A model generated the notes under the pieces. It was not told where the DNA came from. It did no database searches and saw nothing but the letters and a program-made list of their open reading frames with translations. Shown piece by piece: positions 1-5,008 of a stretch of DNA of 6,446 nt. Positions within the stretch are counted from its first letter, which is position 1, and each line of letters begins with the position of its first letter. The DNA comes from an uncultured Methanobrevibacter sp. (GTDB lineage: Archaea; Methanobacteriota; Methanobacteria; Methanobacteriales; Methanobacteriaceae). The DNA is taken from contig NZ_ONER01000083.1 in assembly GCF_900316895.1 (NCBI RefSeq), positions 1-6,446 on the forward strand, in the 5' to 3' direction. The position numbers and the translations under genes are program-made.

Positions 1-28
1 ATTATACCACTTAATAGGACTTATCATT

Positions 29-1198
29 ATGACAGTAATTATTGACCCACAATCCAGTGGAATAGCCGGAAACATGATAATCGGAGCATTTGTTGATTTG
101 GGAGCAGATGCCAATGAATTGAAAGAGATAATGGAAAAATCAGCACTCGAATTTGGAAAGATTGAGGTGACTTTTGACAAAATCCGAAAGCACGGAATCG
201 ACTCAACATTCTGTCATGTCGAGATGCTTGAAAACAGACCTCCCCTCAATTATCCCGAATTCATTTCCAAAATTGAAAATCTGGATTTGGATGAAAATGT
301 AATGCAAACTTCAATAAATATCTTTAAAAGAATAGCTGAAGCCGAAAGCAAGGTTCATGGAAAAACATTGGAGGACATTCATTTTCATGAAGTGGGTGCC
401 AGCGATGCTGTTGCTGATGTGATAGGTTCCGTTTATGCATATTATCAATTGGGTTTTGATTCACAAAAGATTATTGGGCTTCCGATAGCTGTTGGAGGAG
501 GAAGAGTCAAAACCGCTCATGGAACAATACCAGTTCCTGCCCCTGCCGTTGTTGAAATCCTAAAGGATGCCAATATCATCGGAGGCCCTGTCGACAGCGA
601 GCTTGCAACACCTACCGGCTGTGCAATATATATGGAACTGTGTGATGAGATAAAAGAGTTCATTCCAATGGCAAAGCCTGAAAAAACAGGTTACGGTGCA
701 GGCAGGAAAGATTTTGACCATCCTAACGTTTTAAGAATAATTGAAAGTTCATACATCGCCAAAAGCGATGAGATAGATGTCATCGAAACAAATATCGACC
801 ATCTCACCGGCGAAGAAATGGGCTATCTGTTTGACGTGCTCCTGGATGCCGGCGCCAGTGATGTGTCAATCACCCCAATAATCATGAAGAAAAACAGACC
901 TGGAAACCTTCTTAAAGTAATTTCCCGAAAAGAAAACAGGGAAACTATTCTGGATATAATCTTTAAGGAAACCGGCAGTTTGGGCATCAGAATCGCACCA
1001 CACCTCCACAGAGGAGTTGCAAAAAGAGAATTTGAGGTTGAAACATTCACCATAAACGGCAAGGATTATGATGTGACATTCAAGACAGGGTATGTTGCGG
1101 GCAAAGTCATTTCCAGAAGGCCGGAATATGAGGATCTGAAAAGAATCGCAAAGGATAGTGGACTTGCCTTAAGGGACATTAAGGAGATGATCCGATGA
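29..1198 (+). CDS. larC: LarC, nickel-pincer cofactor biosynthesis (pyridinium-3,5-bisthiocarboxylate nickel chelatase/cyclometallase)
   Basis: The 389-residue product is a full-length LarC (DUF111) protein. In characterised bacteria LarC inserts nickel, in a CTP-dependent reaction, into the dithiocarboxylated nicotinate-derived ligand made by LarB and LarE, giving the cofactor of lactate racemase. Visible family landmarks are the N-terminal DPQSSGIAGNM at residues 6-16, HFHEVGASDAVADVIG at 118-133, the GGGRVKTAHGTIPVPAPA stretch at 156-173, ELATPTGCAI at 191-200, and a C-terminal LarC2-type region from about 250 (ETNIDHLTGEE at 253-263, MKKNRPGN at 286-293). The protein is cytosolic, with no signal or membrane segment. 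Position 15 is Asn, where I expect Asp in GxxGDM of many homologues. In Lactobacillus plantarum the two halves are joined by ribosomal frameshifting; here one frame covers both. The ATG at 29 fits the conserved N-terminus, but only a weak AGGAC at 16-20 precedes it. The gene overlaps queC by four bases. Neither larB nor larE is in view, so the target enzyme is unknown. Confidence 0.92.
   Translation: MTVIIDPQSSGIAGNMIIGAFVDLGADANELKEIMEKSALEFGKIEVTFDKIRKHGIDSTFCHVEMLENRPPLNYPEFISKIENLDLDENVMQTSINIFKRIAEAESKVHGKTLEDIHFHEVGASDAVADVIGSVYAYYQLGFDSQKIIGLPIAVGGGRVKTAHGTIPVPAPAVVEILKDANIIGGPVDSELATPTGCAIYMELCDEIKEFIPMAKPEKTGYGAGRKDFDHPNVLRIIESSYIAKSDEIDVIETNIDHLTGEEMGYLFDVLLDAGASDVSITPIIMKKNRPGNLLKVISRKENRETILDIIFKETGSLGIRIAPHLHRGVAKREFEVETFTINGKDYDVTFKTGYVAGKVISRRPEYEDLKRIAKDSGLALRDIKEMIR
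1181..1191 (+). promoter_or_regulatory. Ribosome binding site of queC
   Basis: AAGGAGATGAT lies inside the 3' end of larC. It matches the archaeal anti-Shine-Dalgarno complement (GGAGGTGAT) at all but one position of that core. GGAG ends 8 nt before the ATG at 1195, which supports that start and independent initiation of queC within the overlapping pair. Confidence 0.75.
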
Positions 1199-1857
1199 AA
1201 AAGGCCATTTCAGTCTTATCAGGAGGACTTGACTGCACTGTTGCAACATGCGTTTTTGATGAGGAATATGAAATTCATGCAATAACATTTGATTATGGTC
1301 AAAAGGCCGTTAAACAGGAAATCAATGCTTCAAAAAGTATTTGTGAAAAAATGGGATGGACCCATGAAGTGATTGATTTGCCTTGGCTTTCAAATATCAG
1401 CACTTCAAGCCTGAATACCGATGCAGACATTCCGGAACTTGGAGAAGACGAATTGGACGATTTGGATAAAAGCAGTGAAACTGCAAGCAACGTTTGGGTT
1501 CCTGCAAGAAATACCGTTTTTACATCAATTGCACTGTCCTATGCTGAAAGCATCGGTGCAGAAATTATTATCGTCGGATGGAACGGTGAGGAAGGCGCCA
1601 CTTTTCCGGACAATTCCAAACAGTATATGGAAAAATTCAATGAACTGATTGATGTCGGTTCACCTGATAAAATAAGAATTGAAGCACCAGCCATTGATTT
1701 GAATAAGGAGGAAATTGTTGAACTTGGCATTGAGGTCGGTGCTCCAATGGAGTTGAGTTATTCCTGTTATAAAGGAGATGACAAACCCTGTGGAGTTTGT
1801 GAAAGTTGTGTGAGGCGGAAAAGAGCATTTAAAAAATTAAATATAAAATATGATTAG
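1195..1857 (+). CDS. queC: QueC, 7-cyano-7-deazaguanine (preQ0) synthase
   Basis: This 220-residue protein is a QueC-family PP-loop enzyme. It converts 7-carboxy-7-deazaguanine to preQ0 with ATP and ammonia. In archaea preQ0 is inserted into tRNA position 15 by ArcTGT and becomes archaeosine. The PP-loop SGGLDCT is at residues 9-15, FDYGQK at 32-37, VPARNT at 102-107, and the zinc site at C191, C199, C202 and C205 followed by RRKRAF. The EEGATFPDNS segment at 132-141 replaces the bacterial SGYPDCR and resembles archaeal QueC as I recall it. The PP-loop has Cys14 where Ser is usual. The start at 1195 forms an ATGA overlap with larC and has a strong ribosome binding site. Co-transcription with larC is likely, but the two pathways have no known link. 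The 3' end overlaps the convergent VWA gene by four bases. A QueC-like defence protein such as QatC is unlikely, since no partner genes are present. Confidence 0.95.
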   Translation: MKKAISVLSGGLDCTVATCVFDEEYEIHAITFDYGQKAVKQEINASKSICEKMGWTHEVIDLPWLSNISTSSLNTDADIPELGEDELDDLDKSSETASNVWVPARNTVFTSIALSYAESIGAEIIIVGWNGEEGATFPDNSKQYMEKFNELIDVGSPDKIRIEAPAIDLNKEEIVELGIEVGAPMELSYSCYKGDDKPCGVCESCVRRKRAFKKLNIKYD

Positions 1858-1869
1858 TCATCATATTTT
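1845..1869. terminator. Putative bidirectional terminator spanning both stop codons
   Basis: A perfect 10-bp inverted repeat, AAAATATGAT (1845-1854) and ATCATATTTT (1860-1869), is separated by the 5-nt loop TAGTC. It covers the convergent 3' ends of queC and the VWA gene. On each strand the second arm ends in an oligo-T run, as expected of an intrinsic terminator. The stem is all A/T except for one G-C pair, so its stability is modest. A terminator role is inferred from position and shape. Confidence 0.5.
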
Positions 1870-2468
1870 CTTAGTCTCTTGTTCCAGTTTACCTTATTCA
1901 GTTTCACATCACTTCTCATATAATCTGCAGCATCACTTACTGAACAGTATACATCATCAAATCCTTCTTTTGATTTTCTATAGTTTGCAGTATGGGTTCG
2001 TTTGATTCCAATCTTTCCCGCTTCGGTGTATGAATCGATATCTGCACCGATGTAGATGAATTCCCAATTGTGGCTGGAAATCAAATTCCTGATTTGTTCT
2101 TTTGAATATTCACGTGAGGCATTTTCCAAACCGTCAGTCATTATTACAAAGAGGACTTTGTTGTCTATTTCCTTATCGAGACTATTGATTGTTTTTCCGA
2201 TTGCGTCAAGAAGTGCGGTGCATCCCCTTACCCAGTATTCGTTTCTGGTCAGTTCGGCCACATCACCGATTGCTTTTCTTTTGTATAGCACTTCGTATTG
2301 GTCATCGAAAAGGATTGTAGTTACACGAGTGTTCAAGTCTTTGTCTTTTTCCCTTTGGATGAATGAGTTGAATCCCCCGATGGTATCGCTTTCAGAACCG
2401 CTCATGGATCCGCTACGGTCCATTACAAATATCAAATCCAAGTTTTCAGTTGATGGTACTTCTTTCAT
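1854..2468 (-). CDS. Stand-alone von Willebrand factor A (VWA) domain protein
   Basis: The 204-residue product is almost entirely one VWA domain. The metal-ion-dependent adhesion site (MIDAS) looks intact: D17-x-S19-x-S21 within MDRSGSMSG, T84 in GCTALLDAIG, and D112 in the MTDG loop. Hydrophobic strands (LDLIFVM, KVLFVIMTDG, EFIYIGADID) fit the alternating fold. There is no signal peptide or membrane helix, so it is probably cytosolic and binds a partner through Mg2+. The partner is unknown; no MoxR ATPase or Ter protein adjoins it. The ATG at 2468 has GGAAGTG on the minus strand (2482-2476), 7 nt upstream. A TATA box at 2549-2542 gives it its own promoter. It converges on queC with a 4-bp overlap. 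The domain call is strong; the biological role is unknown. Confidence 0.88.
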   Translation of the reverse strand: MKEVPSTENLDLIFVMDRSGSMSGSESDTIGGFNSFIQREKDKDLNTRVTTILFDDQYEVLYKRKAIGDVAELTRNEYWVRGCTALLDAIGKTINSLDKEIDNKVLFVIMTDGLENASREYSKEQIRNLISSHNWEFIYIGADIDSYTEAGKIGIKRTHTANYRKSKEGFDDVYCSVSDAADYMRSDVKLNKVNWNKRLRKYDD

Positions 2469-2475
2469 GTTTTTT

Positions 2476-2482
2476 CACTTCC
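2476..2482 (-). promoter_or_regulatory. Ribosome binding site of the VWA gene
   Basis: Minus-strand GGAAGTG lies 7 nt before the ATG at 2468. It is a moderately good Shine-Dalgarno match and supports the chosen start. Confidence 0.5.
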
Positions 2483-2502
2483 GTTGATTTTATGTTGTTA
2501 AG

Positions 2503-2523
2503 TTGTGTATAACTTACACACAA
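2503..2523. promoter_or_regulatory. Candidate operator at the VWA transcription start
   Basis: The site contains the perfect inverted repeat GTGTA-TAACT-TACAC at 2505-2519. An alternative pairing, TTGTGT (2503-2508) with ACACAA (2518-2523), frames it. It lies 23-37 bp downstream of the VWA TATA box, around the expected transcription start, where a bound repressor would block initiation. The 10-mer TTGTGTATAA (2503-2512) recurs at 3881-3890 in the protease promoter. Binding by the nearby winged-helix protein is inferred only. Confidence 0.4.
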
Positions 2524-2541
2524 TATATTAACACCTTATAG

Positions 2542-2556
2542 TATTTAAAGGTTTCC
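2542..2556 (-). promoter_or_regulatory. Archaeal core promoter of the VWA gene
   Basis: On the minus strand GGAAACC is followed directly by TTTAAATA (2549-2542), a typical purine-rich BRE plus TATA box. The predicted transcription start is near 2520, giving a leader of about 50 nt before the ATG at 2468. Confidence 0.6.
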
Positions 2557-2559
2557 ACG

Positions 2560-2584
2560 AAGTGAAAAAAATAAGTGAAAAAAA
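2560..2584 (-). terminator. Oligo-T terminator after the winged-helix gene, made of a tandem repeat
   Basis: Two copies of AAGTGAAAAAAA (2560-2571 and 2573-2584) repeat with a 13-nt period. On the minus strand they read as two T7 tracts right after the stop codon at 2586, which fits archaeal T-tract termination. The second tract ends about 16 bp before the VWA TATA box, so the protease-regulator transcript probably stops before the VWA promoter. Confidence 0.5.
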
Positions 2585-2585
2585 G

Positions 2586-2837
2586 TTATTTGATTTTATC
2601 AAGCATTTCCAAACCGTCATCAGACAAACGGTAAAGACGTCCTTTTCTAACATCAGGATTCAAGCATTCCACAAGGTCCTTATCCTTAAGTTCCCTCAAT
2701 ACATTGGAGATATGATTCTGCAGAATGCCGCTATCCTTAGCAATCTCTTTAGGCATCTTTACACCGTCCCCAATAGCTTGTAAAGTATTAACTCTATATT
2801 TTGATCTGTTAACATATTTAATCGTTTTTTCATCCAT
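2586..2837 (-). CDS. Small winged helix-turn-helix transcriptional regulator (MarR/ArsR-like)
   Basis: The 83-residue protein is essentially one winged-helix DNA-binding domain. YRVNTLQAI (14-22) fits the first helix, MPKEIAKDSGI (28-38) the second, and LQNHISNVLRELKDKDLVEC (39-58) the recognition helix and first strand. NPDVRKGRLYRLSDDG (60-75) forms the basic wing. This layout is common among small archaeal regulators of the ArsR/MarR type. There is no sensor domain, and no Cys cluster suggests metal sensing. The ATG at 2837 lies 10 bp after the protease stop with a weak AAGATGAT just upstream, so the two are almost certainly co-transcribed. A GTG at 2864 would add nine residues and overlap the protease by 17 bp; I prefer the ATG because the extra residues add no recognisable domain. 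Likely targets are its own operon and the VWA gene, which share a promoter motif; this is inference. Confidence 0.85.
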   Translation of the reverse strand: MDEKTIKYVNRSKYRVNTLQAIGDGVKMPKEIAKDSGILQNHISNVLRELKDKDLVECLNPDVRKGRLYRLSDDGLEMLDKIK

Positions 2838-2847
2838 ATTATCATCT

Positions 2848-3861
2848 TTAAAGTTTATTTCCACAATTCATGCAAAATTTATCTCCTTCACCAACCAAAG
2901 CACCGCAATTGCCGCATTTCAGCTCAACATCAAATTTGGCTCCACATGTTGTGCAGAACTTACTGTCCATTTCAGCGGAGGCCCCGCATTCCTGACAATA
3001 TTTCACATTAGTCTCTGCAATATGAGAATCTGTAAACTCCTCTTTTGGAGTAGGGGCCTTGCCTATAACCGGTTTGGAATGAAAATCAGTTTCATTTTCA
3101 ATTTCATGAATCAGCTCATTCATCACGGCAATTCTCTTTGAATCTGCAGGGTGTGTTGAGAAGAAATCATGCTCATTAGAATTTTGATTTGCCATTGACT
3201 GCCAAAACGCAGGAATAGGGGAAATGTCATAACCTGCCCAATGGATTATCATCATGCCCAGTCGGTCGGCTTCAAGTTCCTGGTCCCTTCCCCATGGATT
3301 CATCAATAAAAATTCCGAACCTACATCTGCCGCATAAGTGGCCGCCCGGGTTAAAGAGCCGAATTCACCCAATCCCACAAGATCCATGGCAATGCTTCCA
3401 AGCCAAGCGGCGGAAGTAATTGCATTTTTTGCAGTCTGTGCACTGGCCCTTGTTCTTGAATGGTCCAGAAGCGCATGAGCCATTTCATGACCTAAAATAA
3501 ATGCAACCTTGTCTTCAGTGTTTGCAATTGACAAAATGCCTGAAAACATCACAATTTTTCCTCCAGGCATGCAAAAGGCGTTTACTGTATTGTCTGCCAC
3601 CAGATGAAAATCCCAGTCATAATAATCCTCAACATAATCGTGCCGACCTATTTCAGACAGATAATTTTCAACAGCCTGAATTAACCTAATGGCCACGCCT
3701 CTGACAATTTGCCCATCGGGAGTATTATCCAGAAGCTGCGCCTGATTAATCATATTATAATACTCATCATATGAACTCTGGAGGAAATTATCATCATTGA
3801 CAATGTCAAAATGTGATTTTCCGGTAAATGGATTTATGCTACTTCTATCATCCTTTGCCAT
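2848..3861 (-). CDS. M48-family zinc metalloprotease with two C-terminal zinc ribbons
   Basis: The 337-residue protein combines an M48 (HtpX/Oma1-like) peptidase with a zinc-ribbon tail. The zinc-binding HEMAH is at H125-H129. ELEADRLG at 195-202 supplies the third ligand, probably E195. STHPADSKRI at 235-244 is the typical M48 motif near the end of the catalytic domain. Upstream NTVNAFCMPGGKIVMFSGIL (91-110) is the family's conserved strand region. After a linker rich in charged residues and prolines, two Cys4 ribbons follow: C289/C292/C303/C306 and C316/C319/C330/C333. No signal peptide, lipobox or clear membrane helix is seen; residues 148-164 are only mildly hydrophobic. It is therefore probably a cytosolic protease, with ribbons that may bind substrate or partner proteins. 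The ATG at 3861 is chosen. An in-frame GTG at 3879 would lie upstream of the predicted transcription start. It is followed after 10 bp by the winged-helix gene. Confidence 0.9.
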   Translation of the reverse strand: MAKDDRSSINPFTGKSHFDIVNDDNFLQSSYDEYYNMINQAQLLDNTPDGQIVRGVAIRLIQAVENYLSEIGRHDYVEDYYDWDFHLVADNTVNAFCMPGGKIVMFSGILSIANTEDKVAFILGHEMAHALLDHSRTRASAQTAKNAITSAAWLGSIAMDLVGLGEFGSLTRAATYAADVGSEFLLMNPWGRDQELEADRLGMMIIHWAGYDISPIPAFWQSMANQNSNEHDFFSTHPADSKRIAVMNELIHEIENETDFHSKPVIGKAPTPKEEFTDSHIAETNVKYCQECGASAEMDSKFCTTCGAKFDVELKCGNCGALVGEGDKFCMNCGNKL

Positions 3862-3875
3862 ATTATATTTTATTA

Positions 3876-3894
3876 ACACTTTGTGTATAAAAAA
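3876..3894 (-). promoter_or_regulatory. Core promoter of the protease/regulator operon with repeated motif
   Basis: Minus-strand TTTTTTATA (3894-3886) is a plausible TATA box. It places transcription start near 3865, so the mRNA would be leaderless or nearly so for the ATG at 3861, which fits the absence of a Shine-Dalgarno sequence. Overlapping it is TTGTGTATAA (plus strand 3881-3890), identical to the motif at the VWA promoter, and a short ACAC-TTT-GTGT inverted repeat at 3876-3886. Confidence 0.4.
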
Positions 3895-3988
3895 CTTTTT
3901 GATTTATTTGCGAAATTGCAATCAACCACCCAACCTTAAAAAAATCAAAACCAAAAATTAAGCTCAAATGACAATAATTTCAATAATA

Positions 3989-3996
3989 TTTATATA
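3989..3996 (+). promoter_or_regulatory. TATA box for the DUF4012-like gene
   Basis: TTTATATA is the canonical archaeal TATA sequence. Transcription would begin near 4018, leaving a leader of nearly 90 nt before the ATG at 4106. A second, poorer candidate (TATAAAAA, about 4073-4080) would instead give an almost leaderless mRNA. Confidence 0.5.
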
Positions 3997-4046
3997 ATTT
4001 GATATCGAAAAATAATAAATGAGTACAAGTTATATTGTATCTTAAT

Positions 4047-4069
4047 TGATTTTTACTAGTTAAAAATCA
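4047..4069 (+). promoter_or_regulatory. Perfect inverted repeat in the leader of the DUF4012-like gene
   Basis: TGATTTTTA (4047-4055) and TAAAAATCA (4061-4069) are perfect 9-bp arms around CTAGT. The repeat lies between the canonical TATA box and the start codon. It could be a regulator-binding site or an mRNA hairpin. The sequence alone does not decide between them. Confidence 0.4.
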
Positions 4070-4105
4070 TATTATAAAAACATTATTATCGTGTGGGAAC
4101 TGAAA

Positions 4106-4828
4106 ATGAGCAGAACAAAGAAATTAATAATAGCTATTCTTTTAGTTATTCTTGTGGGACTCTTGGCCTCAATTTATGGAGCATTAAATACCGGTCCAGA
4201 TTTAACACAAGAAGATAAAGATATTCTTATATTGGCTGCAGACAAATACGAGCAATCTAACGGAGGAGTAGACATGGCATTCATGATTCACCTAGAAAAT
4301 GGAAGCTTTGCAAACTACACTCCAATCTATCCAGGTGACATGACACACCCAACACAGCCCGCATCCAGCGCAATTGGAGGCGGAAAGATGTTTATGCACG
4401 ACAGCCTGTATGACGGTGTAGAAGATGGTATGCAGTATGCAAAAGAAATTGTAGAAGCAAATACCAACTTTACTCCAGATGCAGTAGTTTTAGTCTACGA
4501 TGAAGGTGTAGACAATGTTATTAATACCATCAGACCGATAAAAATTGATGGGGAAGTAACAAACCTTAGTGCAGCAGACATTATCCGTGAAAACGACGCA
4601 TATGCTGGATATGCAGGTAATGAAGGTGTAAGCGGAACAATGTCCAGAGGAGACGCAGTTATGGTATTGGTAAAAGCATTAGCAAAAGCCGCTGCCGATC
4701 CGGATAAAAAGGCTAAAATGGCAAATGCCGCTTTAGAAGAATATTCAAAAGGAAATATTGTAATGCAACCTGAGGGTTCATTTACAAAATTACTTGCTAC
4801 GAAAGGTATAGAAAGCATAGGAAAATAA
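4106..4828 (+). CDS. Membrane-anchored DUF4012-like protein
   Basis: This 240-residue protein has a short basic N-terminus (MSRTKK) and one hydrophobic helix at about 7-27, then a roughly 210-residue soluble domain that should lie outside the membrane. The domain contains DILILAADKYE (39-49), VDMAFMIHLENGSFANYTPIYPGD (55-78), MFMHDSLYDGVEDGMQYAKEIV (95-116), PDAVVLVYDEGVDNVINTI (124-142) and GTMSRGDAVMVLVKALAKAA (177-196). From memory this pattern matches small archaeal DUF4012 proteins of Methanobrevibacter, whose function is unknown. DUF4012 proteins in bacteria are usually longer. I see no catalytic motif. The ATG at 4106 is chosen; a GTG at 4091 would add five residues ahead of the basic start. 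Upstream are a TATA box and an inverted repeat, and a long hairpin terminator follows, so it appears to be a single-gene unit. A cell-surface role is inferred only from topology. Confidence 0.65.
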   Translation: MSRTKKLIIAILLVILVGLLASIYGALNTGPDLTQEDKDILILAADKYEQSNGGVDMAFMIHLENGSFANYTPIYPGDMTHPTQPASSAIGGGKMFMHDSLYDGVEDGMQYAKEIVEANTNFTPDAVVLVYDEGVDNVINTIRPIKIDGEVTNLSAADIIRENDAYAGYAGNEGVSGTMSRGDAVMVLVKALAKAAADPDKKAKMANAALEEYSKGNIVMQPEGSFTKLLATKGIESIGK

Positions 4829-4835
4829 AAAACAA

Positions 4836-4888
4836 TCTTTAAAGGATTATACTATAATTCTTTAAAGAACCTTTTCTTTTTAATTTTA
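4836..4888 (+). terminator. Long hairpin plus T-rich tract after the DUF4012-like gene
   Basis: Positions 4836-4851 pair with 4853-4868 over 16 positions, with one G-T wobble (4845/4859), around C4852; sterically the real loop must be larger. T-rich sequence (CCTTTTCTTTTTAATTTT, 4871-4888) follows. The hairpin starts 7 nt after the TAA at 4826-4828. It strongly resembles an intrinsic terminator and should separate this gene from the TfoX-like gene. Confidence 0.7.
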
Positions 4889-4947
4889 TAACTTATACCT
4901 AATTATTTCATGAAAACTTTTTTTAATGATTAAGACCTAATCAACAT

Positions 4948-4959
4948 TTGAAAATATAT
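4948..4959 (+). promoter_or_regulatory. Probable promoter of the TfoX-like gene
   Basis: TTGAAAATATAT contains a BRE-like purine stretch followed by an A/T box at 4952-4959. Transcription would start near 4980 and give a leader of about 30 nt. ACATATATTA at 4965-4974 is an alternative box. AT-richness makes the exact choice uncertain. Confidence 0.4.
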
Positions 4960-4997
4960 CCTCAACATATATTAAAAATTATATCAATACAGTAGAT

Positions 4998-5003
4998 AAG
5001 GTG
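4998..5003 (+). promoter_or_regulatory. Ribosome binding site of the TfoX-like gene
   Basis: AAGGTG ends 5 nt before the ATG at 5009. It matches part of the GGAGGTGA complement of the archaeal 16S rRNA tail and supports this start. Confidence 0.6.
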
Positions 5004-5008
5004 CATAC

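Noticed and set aside
1195..1857. QueC-like gene as part of an antiviral Qat or dpd-type system
   Set aside because: No QatA/B/D or dpd partner genes adjoin it, and the archaeal TFPDN variant fits ordinary archaeosine synthesis.
2056..2487. 143-codon plus-strand frame opposite the VWA gene
   Set aside because: It lies antisense to a frame with an intact MIDAS motif, and its translation is low in recognisable motifs and rich in Ser/Leu as expected of a shadow frame.
2469..2585. CRISPR-like or mobile-element repeat in the gap before the VWA gene
   Set aside because: The repeats are short and explained by promoter, operator and T-tract signals; there are no spacers, terminal inverted repeats or transposase.
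2838..2864. Nine-residue GTG extension of the winged-helix regulator
   Set aside because: It would overlap the protease coding end by 17 bp and adds no domain; ATG 2837 lies 10 bp after the protease stop, which is typical operon spacing.
2725..3141. 138-codon plus-strand frame opposite the regulator and the zinc-ribbon end of the protease
   Set aside because: It spans the junction of two well-supported minus-strand genes, has no family resemblance, and its Cys residues do not form a motif.
3862..3879. Six-residue GTG extension of the protease
   Set aside because: The GTG lies upstream of the predicted transcription start, and the added residues have no family match; ATG 3861 is preferred.
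3862..4105. Possible small RNA gene in the divergent intergenic region
   Set aside because: The region is AT-rich with one weak inverted repeat and promoter elements for both flanking genes; no tRNA, riboswitch or C/D-box pattern could be supported.
4495..4818. 107-codon minus-strand frame inside the DUF4012-like gene
   Set aside because: It is antisense to a longer frame that has an N-terminal membrane anchor, promoter and terminator; no ribosome binding site or domain is seen.
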